Assembly (NCBI RefSeq): GCF_002836205.1
Contig: NZ_PJBE01000011.1
Span: 62,001 to 126,000 of the forward strand
DNA from: Shewanella sp. Choline-02u-19
GTDB taxonomy: Bacteria; Pseudomonadota; Gammaproteobacteria; Enterobacterales; Shewanellaceae
DNA length: 64,000 nucleotides
Reading direction: 5' to 3'
Shown: one piece after another, positions 27,446 through 36,115 of the stretch
Layout: every line of letters starts with the position of its first letter
Numbering within the stretch: the first letter of the stretch is position 1
Made by a program: the position numbers and the translations under genes
The notes under the pieces: model-generated
Told to the model about the DNA's origin: nothing
Seen by the model: the letters and a program-made list of their open reading frames with translations, nothing else
Database searches by the model: none

Positions 27446-29758
27446 TTACCTTTGATGCTTTGGCGTGGTGCCCCAGACATTTTTCTTAACCGGACGCTGG
27501 CCAGCAGGTTGTGCTTTTGTTTGGGCAGTTTTCGCTTGCCCTGGCTTGTTAGCACCGCCAGTCTTGCCAGCGGCTTTCTTTGCTGTGCCGCCCTTCTTGC
27601 CATCTGCTTGCTTACGATCATCAAACTGATCGGCAGAAAAACGGGTGAAAGCTTTCTGACCTTTTCCATCATCTTTAGTGACGAGCTTCTTTTTACTGCG
27701 CAATGCTTCTCGCTCTTGACGCGATTCAGCAGGCACTAAGCATGATGGGCTGTTACCAATGAGCTTCTCTTTACCCATTTCAATCAAAGCTTCACGGATC
27801 ATCGGCCAACCTAAAGGATCATGGTAGCGCAGCAAGGCTTTGTGCAGTTTACGTTGACGACCTTTTTTCGGTACCGTCACCTCTTCACTCGTATGCTTCA
27901 CATTCTTTAGCGAGTTGAGTCCGGTATGATAAATCGTGGTGGCATTTGCCATCGGTGATGGATAGAAGTTCTGCACTTGATCCAGTTTGAATTTTTCACC
28001 TTTTAGCCACAATGCCAAGTTAACCATGTCTTCGTTGGTCGTGCCTGGATGCGCCGAGATAAAGTATGGGATCAGGTACTGTTTCTTACCCGCCTCTTTC
28101 GAATACTTATCAAAAAGCTCTTTAAATTTATCGTAACTACCCATGCCGGGCTTCATCATCTTGTTTAGCGGTCCATCCTCAGTATGCTCTGGCGCAATCT
28201 TAAGATAGCCACCCACGTGATGGGTTGCGAGCTCTTTAACGTAGCGGGGATCTTCACTTGCAAGATCATAGCGAACGCCCGAGGCGATCAATACTTTTTT
28301 AATGCCGGGAACATCGCGCGCAGCACGGTACAGATCGATGGTTGCTTGATGATCAGTATCTAAATGGCCACAAATAGCGGGGAATACACAGGATAGACGG
28401 CGGCAAGTACTCTCAGCTTTTACACTAGAGCAGCCTAAGCGATACATGTTAGCCGTTGGGCCACCAAGATCGGAGATGACCCCAGTAAAGCCAGGCACTT
28501 TCTGTTGAATATCTTTTATCTCTTTCACAATAGACTCTTGTGAACGACTTTGGATAATACGGCCTTCGTGCTCGGTAATAGAGCAGAAAGAACAACCGCC
28601 AAAACAACCACGCATGATATTGATTGAAGTCTTAATCATGTCGTAGGCAGGAATGATATCTTTGCCATACGATGGATGCGGCACACGTTTATAGGCTAAA
28701 TCGAATACGCCATCCATCTCGTCAGTATTCAGTGGCCATGCCGGTGGATTGACCCAAATAGCACGCTCAGCATGTTTTTGAAACAGCGCTCGAGCACAAC
28801 CTGGGTTTTGCTCTTGATGCAAAATACGCGAAGCGTGGGCATATAGAAATTTGTCTTCTGAAACCTTTTCAAAGCTTGGCAGTAACACATAGGTCTTTTC
28901 CCAAGGCTTAGGTCTGGCAGGTTGCACACTAATGGCTTTAGGGGCGTCGTTATCAAATATCTTCTCATCCGTTGGGCCTGAGAGATTTTTGCAACCCACG
29001 TCATCGGCACCATAAGGATTCGGGATTGGCTCAATTTTATGTAGCTGATCGAGCTTGCGCGAATCCATCCCCTTCCACTCAGGCAGTGGCTCTTTACGGA
29101 TCACGGTTGTACCGCGAATATCATGTAGCTGACCGATAGGCTCGCCACTGGCTAAACGGTGCGACAACTCCACCAGCGGGCGCTCAGCATTACCGTAAAC
29201 TAAGATGTCAGCTTTGGCGTCTAAGATGACACTGCGACGCACTTTGTCTGACCAGTAATCGTAATGTGCTATTCGGCGTAGACTCGCCTCAATACCGCCA
29301 ATCACGACAGGCACTTGCTTGAAGGCTTCTTTACAACGTTGGGCATAAACAGTCACGGCGCGATCAGGACGTTTACCCCCTAAGTTGCCCGCGGTGTAGG
29401 CATCGTCATGACGCATACGACGCTCAGCGGTGTAACGGTTGATCATCGAATCCATGTTGCCCGCAGTAATGCCAAAATAAAGATTAGGTTTACCTAACTT
29501 CATGAATTCATTTTTGTTAGACCAATCTGGCTGCGAGATGATCCCGACTCTAAAGCCTTGGGCTTCGAGCATGCGGCCAATAACAGCCATACCAAAGCTT
29601 GGGTGATCCACATACGCATCACCGGTAACAATAATAATATCGCAGCTATCCCAACCTAACTTGTCCATCTCTTTGCGGGACATAGGTAAAAACGGCGCCG
29701 GGCGAGTAAGCTCAGGGCGATACTTGGAATGAGTAAATAATGTGGATTCTACTTGCAT
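27446..29758 (-). CDS. ygiQ: YgiQ-family radical SAM protein
   Basis: 770 residues. The N-terminal YgiQ domain (DIIIVTGDAYVDHPSFG, GGIEASLRRIAHYDYWSDKVRRS) is followed by a radical SAM core with C-x3-C-x2-C in CFGGCSFCSITEHEG near residue 385. Further conserved parts are SRSQESIVKEI, LKIAPEHTEDGPLNKMMKPG and QVQNFYPSPMA. The C-terminal 80 residues are Lys/Gly/Ala-rich and low-complexity, possibly an RNA-binding tail. The family is widespread but its substrate is unknown. Two hairpins lie in the upstream leader (29802-29850). Confidence 0.93.
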   Translation of the reverse strand: MQVESTLFTHSKYRPELTRPAPFLPMSRKEMDKLGWDSCDIIIVTGDAYVDHPSFGMAVIGRMLEAQGFRVGIISQPDWSNKNEFMKLGKPNLYFGITAGNMDSMINRYTAERRMRHDDAYTAGNLGGKRPDRAVTVYAQRCKEAFKQVPVVIGGIEASLRRIAHYDYWSDKVRRSVILDAKADILVYGNAERPLVELSHRLASGEPIGQLHDIRGTTVIRKEPLPEWKGMDSRKLDQLHKIEPIPNPYGADDVGCKNLSGPTDEKIFDNDAPKAISVQPARPKPWEKTYVLLPSFEKVSEDKFLYAHASRILHQEQNPGCARALFQKHAERAIWVNPPAWPLNTDEMDGVFDLAYKRVPHPSYGKDIIPAYDMIKTSINIMRGCFGGCSFCSITEHEGRIIQSRSQESIVKEIKDIQQKVPGFTGVISDLGGPTANMYRLGCSSVKAESTCRRLSCVFPAICGHLDTDHQATIDLYRAARDVPGIKKVLIASGVRYDLASEDPRYVKELATHHVGGYLKIAPEHTEDGPLNKMMKPGMGSYDKFKELFDKYSKEAGKKQYLIPYFISAHPGTTNEDMVNLALWLKGEKFKLDQVQNFYPSPMANATTIYHTGLNSLKNVKHTSEEVTVPKKGRQRKLHKALLRYHDPLGWPMIREALIEMGKEKLIGNSPSCLVPAESRQEREALRSKKKLVTKDDGKGQKAFTRFSADQFDDRKQADGKKGGTAKKAAGKTGGANKPGQAKTAQTKAQPAGQRPVKKNVWGTTPKHQR

Positions 29759-29801
29759 GGATTAGACAGCCTAACTTAGAAACAAAAAATACGGGTTAAA
29801 C

Positions 29802-29850
29802 GCCCCGATTCTAGCTCACATCGGGGACGCGGAGTATAACAGGCTCCGCG
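29802..29850 (-). promoter_or_regulatory. Two hairpins upstream of ygiQ
   Basis: CCCCGA with TCGGGG, then CGCGGAG with CTCCGCG, in tandem about 50-90 bp upstream of the ygiQ start. They could form a structured 5' leader. Confidence 0.35.
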
Positions 29851-29864
29851 CCGCAGGTGTGACT

Positions 29865-29892
29865 AAAAAAGCATCAATACGATGCTTTTTTT
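29865..29892 (-). terminator. Rho-independent terminator of the MAPEG gene
   Basis: AAAAAAGCATC-AATAC-GATGCTTTTTTT; on the minus strand it lies about 105 bp after the MAPEG stop codon. The intervening bases contain no gene. Confidence 0.75.
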
Positions 29893-29996
29893 AGTATAGT
29901 CTATATGCCCTTTAATTGGCTGTGGGTATTGCTAGGCGGGACTTGTCACCTTATAGATAGTCAATATCTACCCCCTGCTGAACGCTATCTGCAGGG

Positions 29997-30395
29997 TTAA
30001 AGACTCGCTACAAATGCAACAAGATTCACCACCACTAAGCCCACTAAAACTGCCCATGTCATCAGTACTCCCCAGAAGCGGCCAAAGTGATAACCCCCCT
30101 TGCCTTGGGTTAAACCGATGGCATGCATCAAGCGTGACACAATCCAAAGCGTACCAAAAATATGCAATACCGCGGCGCTAGTACCGTTACTTTCGGCAAC
30201 CACAAATAACAACATCGCTATCGGTGCGTTCTCGAGTAAATTTTCATGCACCCGACAAGCAAGACTCAGTGGCTCGTTACCAGCAGTACCAATGCCAATT
30301 TTATGTGTTTTTCTTATTTTTATGACTCGATAGGCTAACGCTATAACGAGTAATGCAGTAAGGCTAATATACAGACCTGATATCGCGAGTGGCAT
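29997..30395 (-). CDS. MAPEG-family integral membrane protein
   Basis: 132 residues with four membrane helices. The MAPEG pattern is seen: an Arg-rich first loop (RVIKIRKTHKIGIGTAGNEPL), then ACRVHENLLENAPIAMLLFVVAE (the conserved R-x-H-x-N-x2-E-x-P motif), RLMHAIGLTQG and FWGVLMTW. The nearest relatives are YecN-type bacterial members; the family includes glutathione S-transferases, but activity here is not shown. Monocistronic. Confidence 0.88.
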   Translation of the reverse strand: MPLAISGLYISLTALLVIALAYRVIKIRKTHKIGIGTAGNEPLSLACRVHENLLENAPIAMLLFVVAESNGTSAAVLHIFGTLWIVSRLMHAIGLTQGKGGYHFGRFWGVLMTWAVLVGLVVVNLVAFVASL

Positions 30396-30616
30396 GGAAC
30401 ATCCTACTTGTAATTATGATTAACGACACAGCATTACAATTTATGAACATTAAGTAAATAAATCGCAACTTTTTTTGAGCAAATCAGGTAAGATGCGCTC
30501 GTCAAGAATCAGCCAATAAATAGTGGTGCATTGCAGCGATATATAAGCTCAATGAGACCGTGTTTATTGATAATAATTAAGCCTTACAATTAAGACATAA
30601 ATAGCGAATAGCCATT

Positions 30617-31837
30617 GTGAACAATCAAGAGTTTCTAGAAAAGCGACGTTTTATCATTCGACTCGGTAAAGCACTGCATAAGTTTGGTACGCCCGCCTAC
30701 CGGCTTGAAACACACCTGCAAGCAGTGTCAAAACTGCTTGGTATAGAGGGTTATTTCTTGGTGTCGCCAACAGCAATGACATTCGTGCTGCAGCACGATG
30801 AAGATCAAGAATATAATCACGTGGCACGGGTTAACCCAGGTGAACTCGATTTAGGCTCATTAGCGCGAACCGACGAACTCGTTGAAGAGCTAATGTCTGG
30901 CAAACGCACATTAACCGAATCACTTGAGCGCTTAGAAGAGATATCCAACAAGCCTAACCCTTACGGTACAGCCTTAACACTATTGGCTTTTGGCAGCTCA
31001 GCCGGTGCCTTTGCCATGTTAATGGGCACCAGTTGGAACGATGTTTTTTGGTCAGGTATATTAGGCCTTATGGTTTACGGCTTGGTCTATCGCGCTGAAC
31101 GCTCTAAACGTATGGCTGAGATGCTTGAACCCTTAGCCGCGATTTTGTGCGCAATTGCCGCATGCGGTATTGCTAAGTTTGATCCCAGTATGAACATTCC
31201 AGTGGTCATACTCTCAGGCATCATCATCTTTATTCCAGGCTTAGCATTAACACTCGGGTTAGCGGAGTTAGCCGCACGAGATCTCATCTCAGGTACAGCA
31301 AGGGTGATGGATGCATTCATGCTGCTATTTAAGCTCTATTTCGGGGTTATTCTTGGCTTAACAATAGGTAAAGCACTGTTTGGTGAAACCACCTATGTAC
31401 CGCCTGAATCACTGCCTAAATGGGCCGTTTGGTCTGCTGTACCGATTCTTTCTATGGCACTCGTGATTATCTTTAAAGCGCGCATGAAAGACTCTCCTTG
31501 GGGGGTTCTTGCGGGGATTGTCGCCTTTTTCTCAGCCATGCTCGGCGGCATTTACTTTGGTGACTCTATTGGTATTTTCTTTGGTGCATTAGCGGTAGGC
31601 ATATACTCAAATCTCTATGCTCGCTGGATGAAAGCACCCGCAACGATTGCGCTATTACAAGGTATCGTCATCTTAGTGCCGGGCAGCAAAACCTATATTG
31701 GTCTTAATACCTTAATTTTAGGTGAAACCATGTTTAATCAATCGCACCTTGGCACGCAGGTATTTCTTATTTTCATGTCTATTGTTGCTGGATTAATCTT
31801 TGCCAATGTCGCCGTACCACCCCGTCGCACCTTATAA
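30617..31837 (+). CDS. ThrE-family threonine/serine exporter
   Basis: 406 residues from a GTG start. The N-terminal cytoplasmic domain (RLGKALHKFGTPAYRLE, VSPTAMTFVL, VNPGELDLGSLARTDELVEELMSG) is the ThrE/DUF1212 domain. About ten membrane helices follow, the second half matching the ThrE_2/DUF3815 domain, with LVPGSKTYIGLNTLILGE near residue 355. Here both halves are fused into one protein, as in Corynebacterium ThrE, whereas many bacteria split them (YjjP/YjjB). The likely role is export of small hydroxy amino acids. Confidence 0.87.
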   Translation: MNNQEFLEKRRFIIRLGKALHKFGTPAYRLETHLQAVSKLLGIEGYFLVSPTAMTFVLQHDEDQEYNHVARVNPGELDLGSLARTDELVEELMSGKRTLTESLERLEEISNKPNPYGTALTLLAFGSSAGAFAMLMGTSWNDVFWSGILGLMVYGLVYRAERSKRMAEMLEPLAAILCAIAACGIAKFDPSMNIPVVILSGIIIFIPGLALTLGLAELAARDLISGTARVMDAFMLLFKLYFGVILGLTIGKALFGETTYVPPESLPKWAVWSAVPILSMALVIIFKARMKDSPWGVLAGIVAFFSAMLGGIYFGDSIGIFFGALAVGIYSNLYARWMKAPATIALLQGIVILVPGSKTYIGLNTLILGETMFNQSHLGTQVFLIFMSIVAGLIFANVAVPPRRTL

Positions 31838-32018
31838 CTGTTTACGAGTTACAAATTAACACATGCGGGCGCATCAGCGCGCTCGCATCCTCTGCGTTAT
31901 ATTCGTCTATCCTCATGTAAAGCCATCATCTTATGCTTGACTAACCTGCCTGTTCCATGTGTTATAGCTATGTAATGTATTTGTAATCATCGTTATCTCA
32001 TTAGGACTCCTCTAGCCT

Positions 32019-33668
32019 ATGACTCGATTTAGCTGTTCGACGTTAGCCTTATTAACTTACGCACTGACCAGTGCGGTTGGTGCTGAAGAGATAACGACAA
32101 AAAAAGCAGACGCTAAACCTCAAGACTATGAACAAAAGAAGCATATCAACAGTATTGTCGTTAAAAGCAATGACATCTTTGATCTGTCTGACCCCGACAC
32201 TTTCTTTATTCACCGCTGGGCCAACTACCTACATATCAATACTCGCGACTACGTCATTCGCGACAAACTCAGCTTTAAAGAAAATGAAAGTGTAAGCCAA
32301 AAAGACCTCGATGAAGTGCAACGAATATTACGCGCAGAGCCCTATATTCGTGATGCCGACATTCAGTTTGCTGAGCCCGCGCCAGATGCTGATGTCATCG
32401 ATGATGGTGGTGAAAACATTCTGGTTGAAACGTGGGACAATTGGTCGTTATTACCCACGGTGAGTCTCGGCCGCAGCGGTGGTGAGAGTAAGTTTTCTAT
32501 CGGTATTAAAGAGGATAATTTACTGGGTTTAGGGATCCGAACGCGCTTCAAGTACCAGTCTAATGCCGATCGTACTGGTTACAAATTTGCGATTGAAGCT
32601 CCCCTCAACTTTATCGAACATGCCACCATAGCGGCTGACTTTTACGATAACAGTGATGGTCAAGCGACCCATCTATATTTTAAGAAACCTTTCTACACAC
32701 TTGATGGCAGCAATATGTACTCGGCTGAATATTTAGATGATCTCCGAGTCGATACCCTGAAACAAAACGGCCAGGAGTTTAATGAATTTGAGCATGCTGT
32801 TACCTACAATAGTGCCCGTTACGGCTGGCTATTAAATCGCAGCAGTGATGAGCTTTCCCGCATCATAACTGGACTCACTCAAGATAAGCATGAGTTTGAT
32901 AATATAGAGGAGTATCCAGCATCAGAACTACCTCAAGATCGTGATTTTCTCTACCCTTGGGTAGCCTATCAATATCTACAAGATGACTTTAAAGTCCTCA
33001 ACAACGTCCACCTCATTAACTATAACGAAGACTTTAATTTAGGTTGGCAACACTATGTCAAATTAGGACTTGAAACCCGCGATCTCAACGATGACTCCCC
33101 TGTTGGTTATCACATCAATTGGCAGTCTAGCCGTGGTTTCCAAGCTAAAGATCACTTACTGCTGCTAGAAATGGATGGCGAAGGTGTGTTTGCCACCACT
33201 CAAAAAGACTATTACAAGGTGAATGTTGCCGCTGAGTACTTCTACCATATCACCCCTAAGTGGACCGCTTATTCCAAACTCAGGCTCAGCACTTCGCAAA
33301 ACAATTATATTGATAGGCCCTTCGCACTCGGTGATGACACTGGGATCCGTGGTTACCCTAACGACTATCAATATGGTGACAATCAATGGGCATTTACGGC
33401 TGAAGTCCGTAATTACCCCAATATTAATCTCTATCAATTAGCAGAGCTGGGCTGGGCTGCCTTTACCGATGTGGGTCAAGCAACGGGGGGCAATGATGGC
33501 AACAACGAGATCCCTGGCGTTATTGGAAGCGTCGGGATTGGTGCGAGGATCTATTCGTCTAAATCAAGTTATGGCAACGTTGCCCACATTGATTTCAGTG
33601 TTCCGTTTACCACTGGCGCAGAGGTGAATAGCTGGGAATGGCGCTTCTTGGTGAAAAACAGATTCTAA
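32019..33668 (+). CDS. Short Omp85-like outer membrane protein with one POTRA domain
   Basis: 549 residues; the signal peptide ends near SAVGA. Residues about 40-130 form one POTRA-like unit (INSIVVKSNDIFDLSDP ... SQKDLDEVQRILRAEPYIRDADIQF). The remainder is a 16-strand-type barrel with Omp85 features (GDDTGIRGYPNDYQYGDNQWAFTAEVR, carrying the conserved RGY of strand 13/loop 6) and a terminal Phe in LVKNRF. BamA has five POTRAs and TamA three, so this is a minimal member, perhaps for a specific secreted partner or lipid transfer. Its gene meets the regulator gene tail to tail, 10 bp apart. Confidence 0.82.
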   Translation: MTRFSCSTLALLTYALTSAVGAEEITTKKADAKPQDYEQKKHINSIVVKSNDIFDLSDPDTFFIHRWANYLHINTRDYVIRDKLSFKENESVSQKDLDEVQRILRAEPYIRDADIQFAEPAPDADVIDDGGENILVETWDNWSLLPTVSLGRSGGESKFSIGIKEDNLLGLGIRTRFKYQSNADRTGYKFAIEAPLNFIEHATIAADFYDNSDGQATHLYFKKPFYTLDGSNMYSAEYLDDLRVDTLKQNGQEFNEFEHAVTYNSARYGWLLNRSSDELSRIITGLTQDKHEFDNIEEYPASELPQDRDFLYPWVAYQYLQDDFKVLNNVHLINYNEDFNLGWQHYVKLGLETRDLNDDSPVGYHINWQSSRGFQAKDHLLLLEMDGEGVFATTQKDYYKVNVAAEYFYHITPKWTAYSKLRLSTSQNNYIDRPFALGDDTGIRGYPNDYQYGDNQWAFTAEVRNYPNINLYQLAELGWAAFTDVGQATGGNDGNNEIPGVIGSVGIGARIYSSKSSYGNVAHIDFSVPFTTGAEVNSWEWRFLVKNRF

Positions 33669-33678
33669 TACTAAAATG

Positions 33679-35775
33679 CTAGTGACTTGCAGCTAACGAA
33701 ACACTGTAAATATCGGCATCATTAATTCCTAACATACTCACCACAATGGTATTGTCATCCCCTTTTGCCAACGCACGTTGTCCGCGAATACTCACAGCGG
33801 GTAAAGTAAATAGTAACTGCTGTTGATTATCAGCTGCTATCTCAATAATTTGATCGCTGATGTCAGTGCGCTTTAAAAAATACAGCGCATCGTTTTGGTA
33901 AAAGAAGCTGCCCCAATCACTCGTCGACAGTTCGGCTGTTATCAGTCTTTCTTCACCGCCATCATTCGGATGGTAATAGATCCCAGCTTGGTTATCGCGG
34001 CTGTAATACAGGCCACCGGCGTTATCCTCAACACCATACTTAGCAGCATGGCCCACTACAAACTCAGATTGTTGACTATCGAGATGATAAGCATAGAGGC
34101 TCCAATGTCCATCGACATTCGATGAGTAATAGATCTTACTACCATCATTAGAAAATGAAGGATTTCTGACATCACCTTCAATGCCACTCATTTCAGTGGG
34201 CTCATCGCCCCCCACTGAACCTAAGTAGAGGTTGTAGTTCTTTGCCCCTTTCGGTTTTATAGGTAATACATATTGCTCATCAATCGGTGACGCTGCTGGC
34301 ACACCAACAATCCCCTGCAAATGAGTCAGTTGCTTGCTGCCAGTTTCTTGATTAACCCATAACTCCCAAGCACCGCTACGATTAGACAAAAATAATACCT
34401 CTTGCGAGCTCGCCACGAACTGGCCAAACATGTCACGAGAAGACGATGCAAGCTGCTGCTTTACCCGTCCGTCAGATAAGGACCGCACCGTAATATGCTC
34501 TTGTGATAAATGGCGAGAATAGTACAAGCTGTTGTTCTTCTTGTTGATAGCAAGACTACTAATGGTACTGTCATGATGGAAATCAACAACTGACTGTGAA
34601 ACAAAGCTGTATTGCTCGATCACAAAGGCGCCGTCACGTAACGCATTAAAATAGAGCATATTATTTTCTTGCTCCCATGCTAAGCCAATAATCATACTTT
34701 CACCCTCTACCAAAGGTATCGCCTCTTTATTGGAGTGGGATAGCACGATGATTGATGCGCTCATATCGACCCGGCGAACAATGGCGAGCTCACTGCTGGA
34801 AGCAGACCAGCTCATTAACAGATCTTCCTCTCCCGCCGCAGGAAATGAAAACTGACTGATCTCTGATGAGTCGAAGTTATAAGTGTATACCGCAACCTTT
34901 TCTTCATTCTTTTTTGCGTAAGCGAGCCATTTCCCATCAGGAGACCAATCAAGACTATGCAGATAGCCACTGCTAATACATCCCGTATCAATAAGCTTAT
35001 CTTGATTGGTAATGAGTTCTCTGACGTGCAGCTCACAGCGGCCTGAAGCACTAAATCTGAAATAAGCTAATGCCTGCCCATCTGCCGACCAAGTCGGTGA
35101 TGTTTCCTTATCTTCACTCATCGATACTTGCCTCAATGGCGCGTTAGTATCGGTTAAATCTTTAATGTAAATCTGAGATTTTTTCTGCTCTCGTCGCCAT
35201 TGAAATGCCATAAAGCGACCATCTGGAGAAATAGCGGCTTGCTCCTCTACCCCTTCAAAATTAGTAATACGCTTGGCCTTAAGCGGCTCCGCGATATTAG
35301 TTACGGTGTCAATAGAGGCAAAAAAATAGCCTATGACGGCAATCAATATGACGCCAAAAAGTGTAACTACAGGTTTGATAAATGATTGTGATTGCTTTGG
35401 TGTTTCAGAGGCGAATAGCGATGACGGACGAGGTTTATCATTGATAGCTTCAGGTGGGGGTAATAGCTGATAGCCAATCTTGGTAATGGTCTTAAAGTAG
35501 ATCTCAGGCTCTTCACCGAGTTCACTTATGGTTTTTCTTAACTGCCATATCGCATTGCCAGTACCGCGCTTGCCCACTTCAACATTACCCAGCCATACTT
35601 GCTCTATGGCGACACTTTTAGTCACCGTTTCTCCAGCGTAAAGGATTAACAACTTTAAGAACTCGAACACTTTGGCCGGCAGAGTGATCTCTATGCTGTC
35701 CTTGCTTATCGTCATGTCGTGGCAATTTACGATACATTGACCAATCTGATATTTTTGATGGGGTAACGAAATCAT
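33679..35775 (-). CDS. Membrane-anchored winged-helix regulator with TolB-like beta-propeller
   Basis: 698 residues from the ATG at 35775; upstream TTG/GTG codons in frame are weaker choices. The N-terminal winged helix is OmpR/CadC type (YQIGQCIVNCHD ... LPAKVFEFLKLLILYAGETVTKSVAIEQVW ... GNAIWQLRKTISELGE, FKTITKIGYQLLPP). One membrane helix follows (VVTLFGVILIAVIGYFFA), then a periplasmic PD40/TolB-like propeller with repeats such as AISPDGRFMAFQWRR, SPTWSADGQALAYFRF and SLDWSPDGKWLAYAKK. This is a one-component CadC-like sensor. The neighbouring S8-family genes are plausible targets (inference from position). Confidence 0.9.
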   Translation of the reverse strand: MISLPHQKYQIGQCIVNCHDMTISKDSIEITLPAKVFEFLKLLILYAGETVTKSVAIEQVWLGNVEVGKRGTGNAIWQLRKTISELGEEPEIYFKTITKIGYQLLPPPEAINDKPRPSSLFASETPKQSQSFIKPVVTLFGVILIAVIGYFFASIDTVTNIAEPLKAKRITNFEGVEEQAAISPDGRFMAFQWRREQKKSQIYIKDLTDTNAPLRQVSMSEDKETSPTWSADGQALAYFRFSASGRCELHVRELITNQDKLIDTGCISSGYLHSLDWSPDGKWLAYAKKNEEKVAVYTYNFDSSEISQFSFPAAGEEDLLMSWSASSSELAIVRRVDMSASIIVLSHSNKEAIPLVEGESMIIGLAWEQENNMLYFNALRDGAFVIEQYSFVSQSVVDFHHDSTISSLAINKKNNSLYYSRHLSQEHITVRSLSDGRVKQQLASSSRDMFGQFVASSQEVLFLSNRSGAWELWVNQETGSKQLTHLQGIVGVPAASPIDEQYVLPIKPKGAKNYNLYLGSVGGDEPTEMSGIEGDVRNPSFSNDGSKIYYSSNVDGHWSLYAYHLDSQQSEFVVGHAAKYGVEDNAGGLYYSRDNQAGIYYHPNDGGEERLITAELSTSDWGSFFYQNDALYFLKRTDISDQIIEIAADNQQQLLFTLPAVSIRGQRALAKGDDNTIVVSMLGINDADIYSVSLAASH

Positions 35776-36040
35776 AGTGACTGGCGACACTCCTTTAAAA
35801 TCCTGCAGAAACAACAATATCTAAGCGAACAGCCCGCTTAAAGTTAACCTTTACGTAACATCCATCTTATCTGTGCCTGTTGCTTAAACCAAGCCCTAAC
35901 CTAAACAAGCGAAAAAATACAACGTGTGGGTCACTATTTTACGAACAAAGATATTGAAAAAAACTCAACAAGCATCATATCAATCAATAAGTTGATACAA
36001 ATCACATTCATACATTATTGAGCTGTATCAAATTGTAATA
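35776..36040. other. Regulator upstream region
   Basis: AT-rich; no gene seen. It should hold the promoter of the membrane-anchored regulator; no operator was recognised. Confidence 0.5.
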
Positions 36041-36078
36041 CCCAAAAAACAAAAAGAGAGCACCTAGGTGCTCTCTTT
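36041..36078 (-). terminator. Terminator of the inactive-looking S8 gene
   Basis: A 26-nt near-perfect palindrome, AAAGAGAGCACC-TA-GGTGCTCTCTTT (outer bounds 36053-36078), followed on the minus strand by TTTTTGTTTTTT. Confidence 0.92.
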
Positions 36079-36115
36079 CAATTTGGAGGATAAATTCCAA
36101 CCAATTAACGCATTT

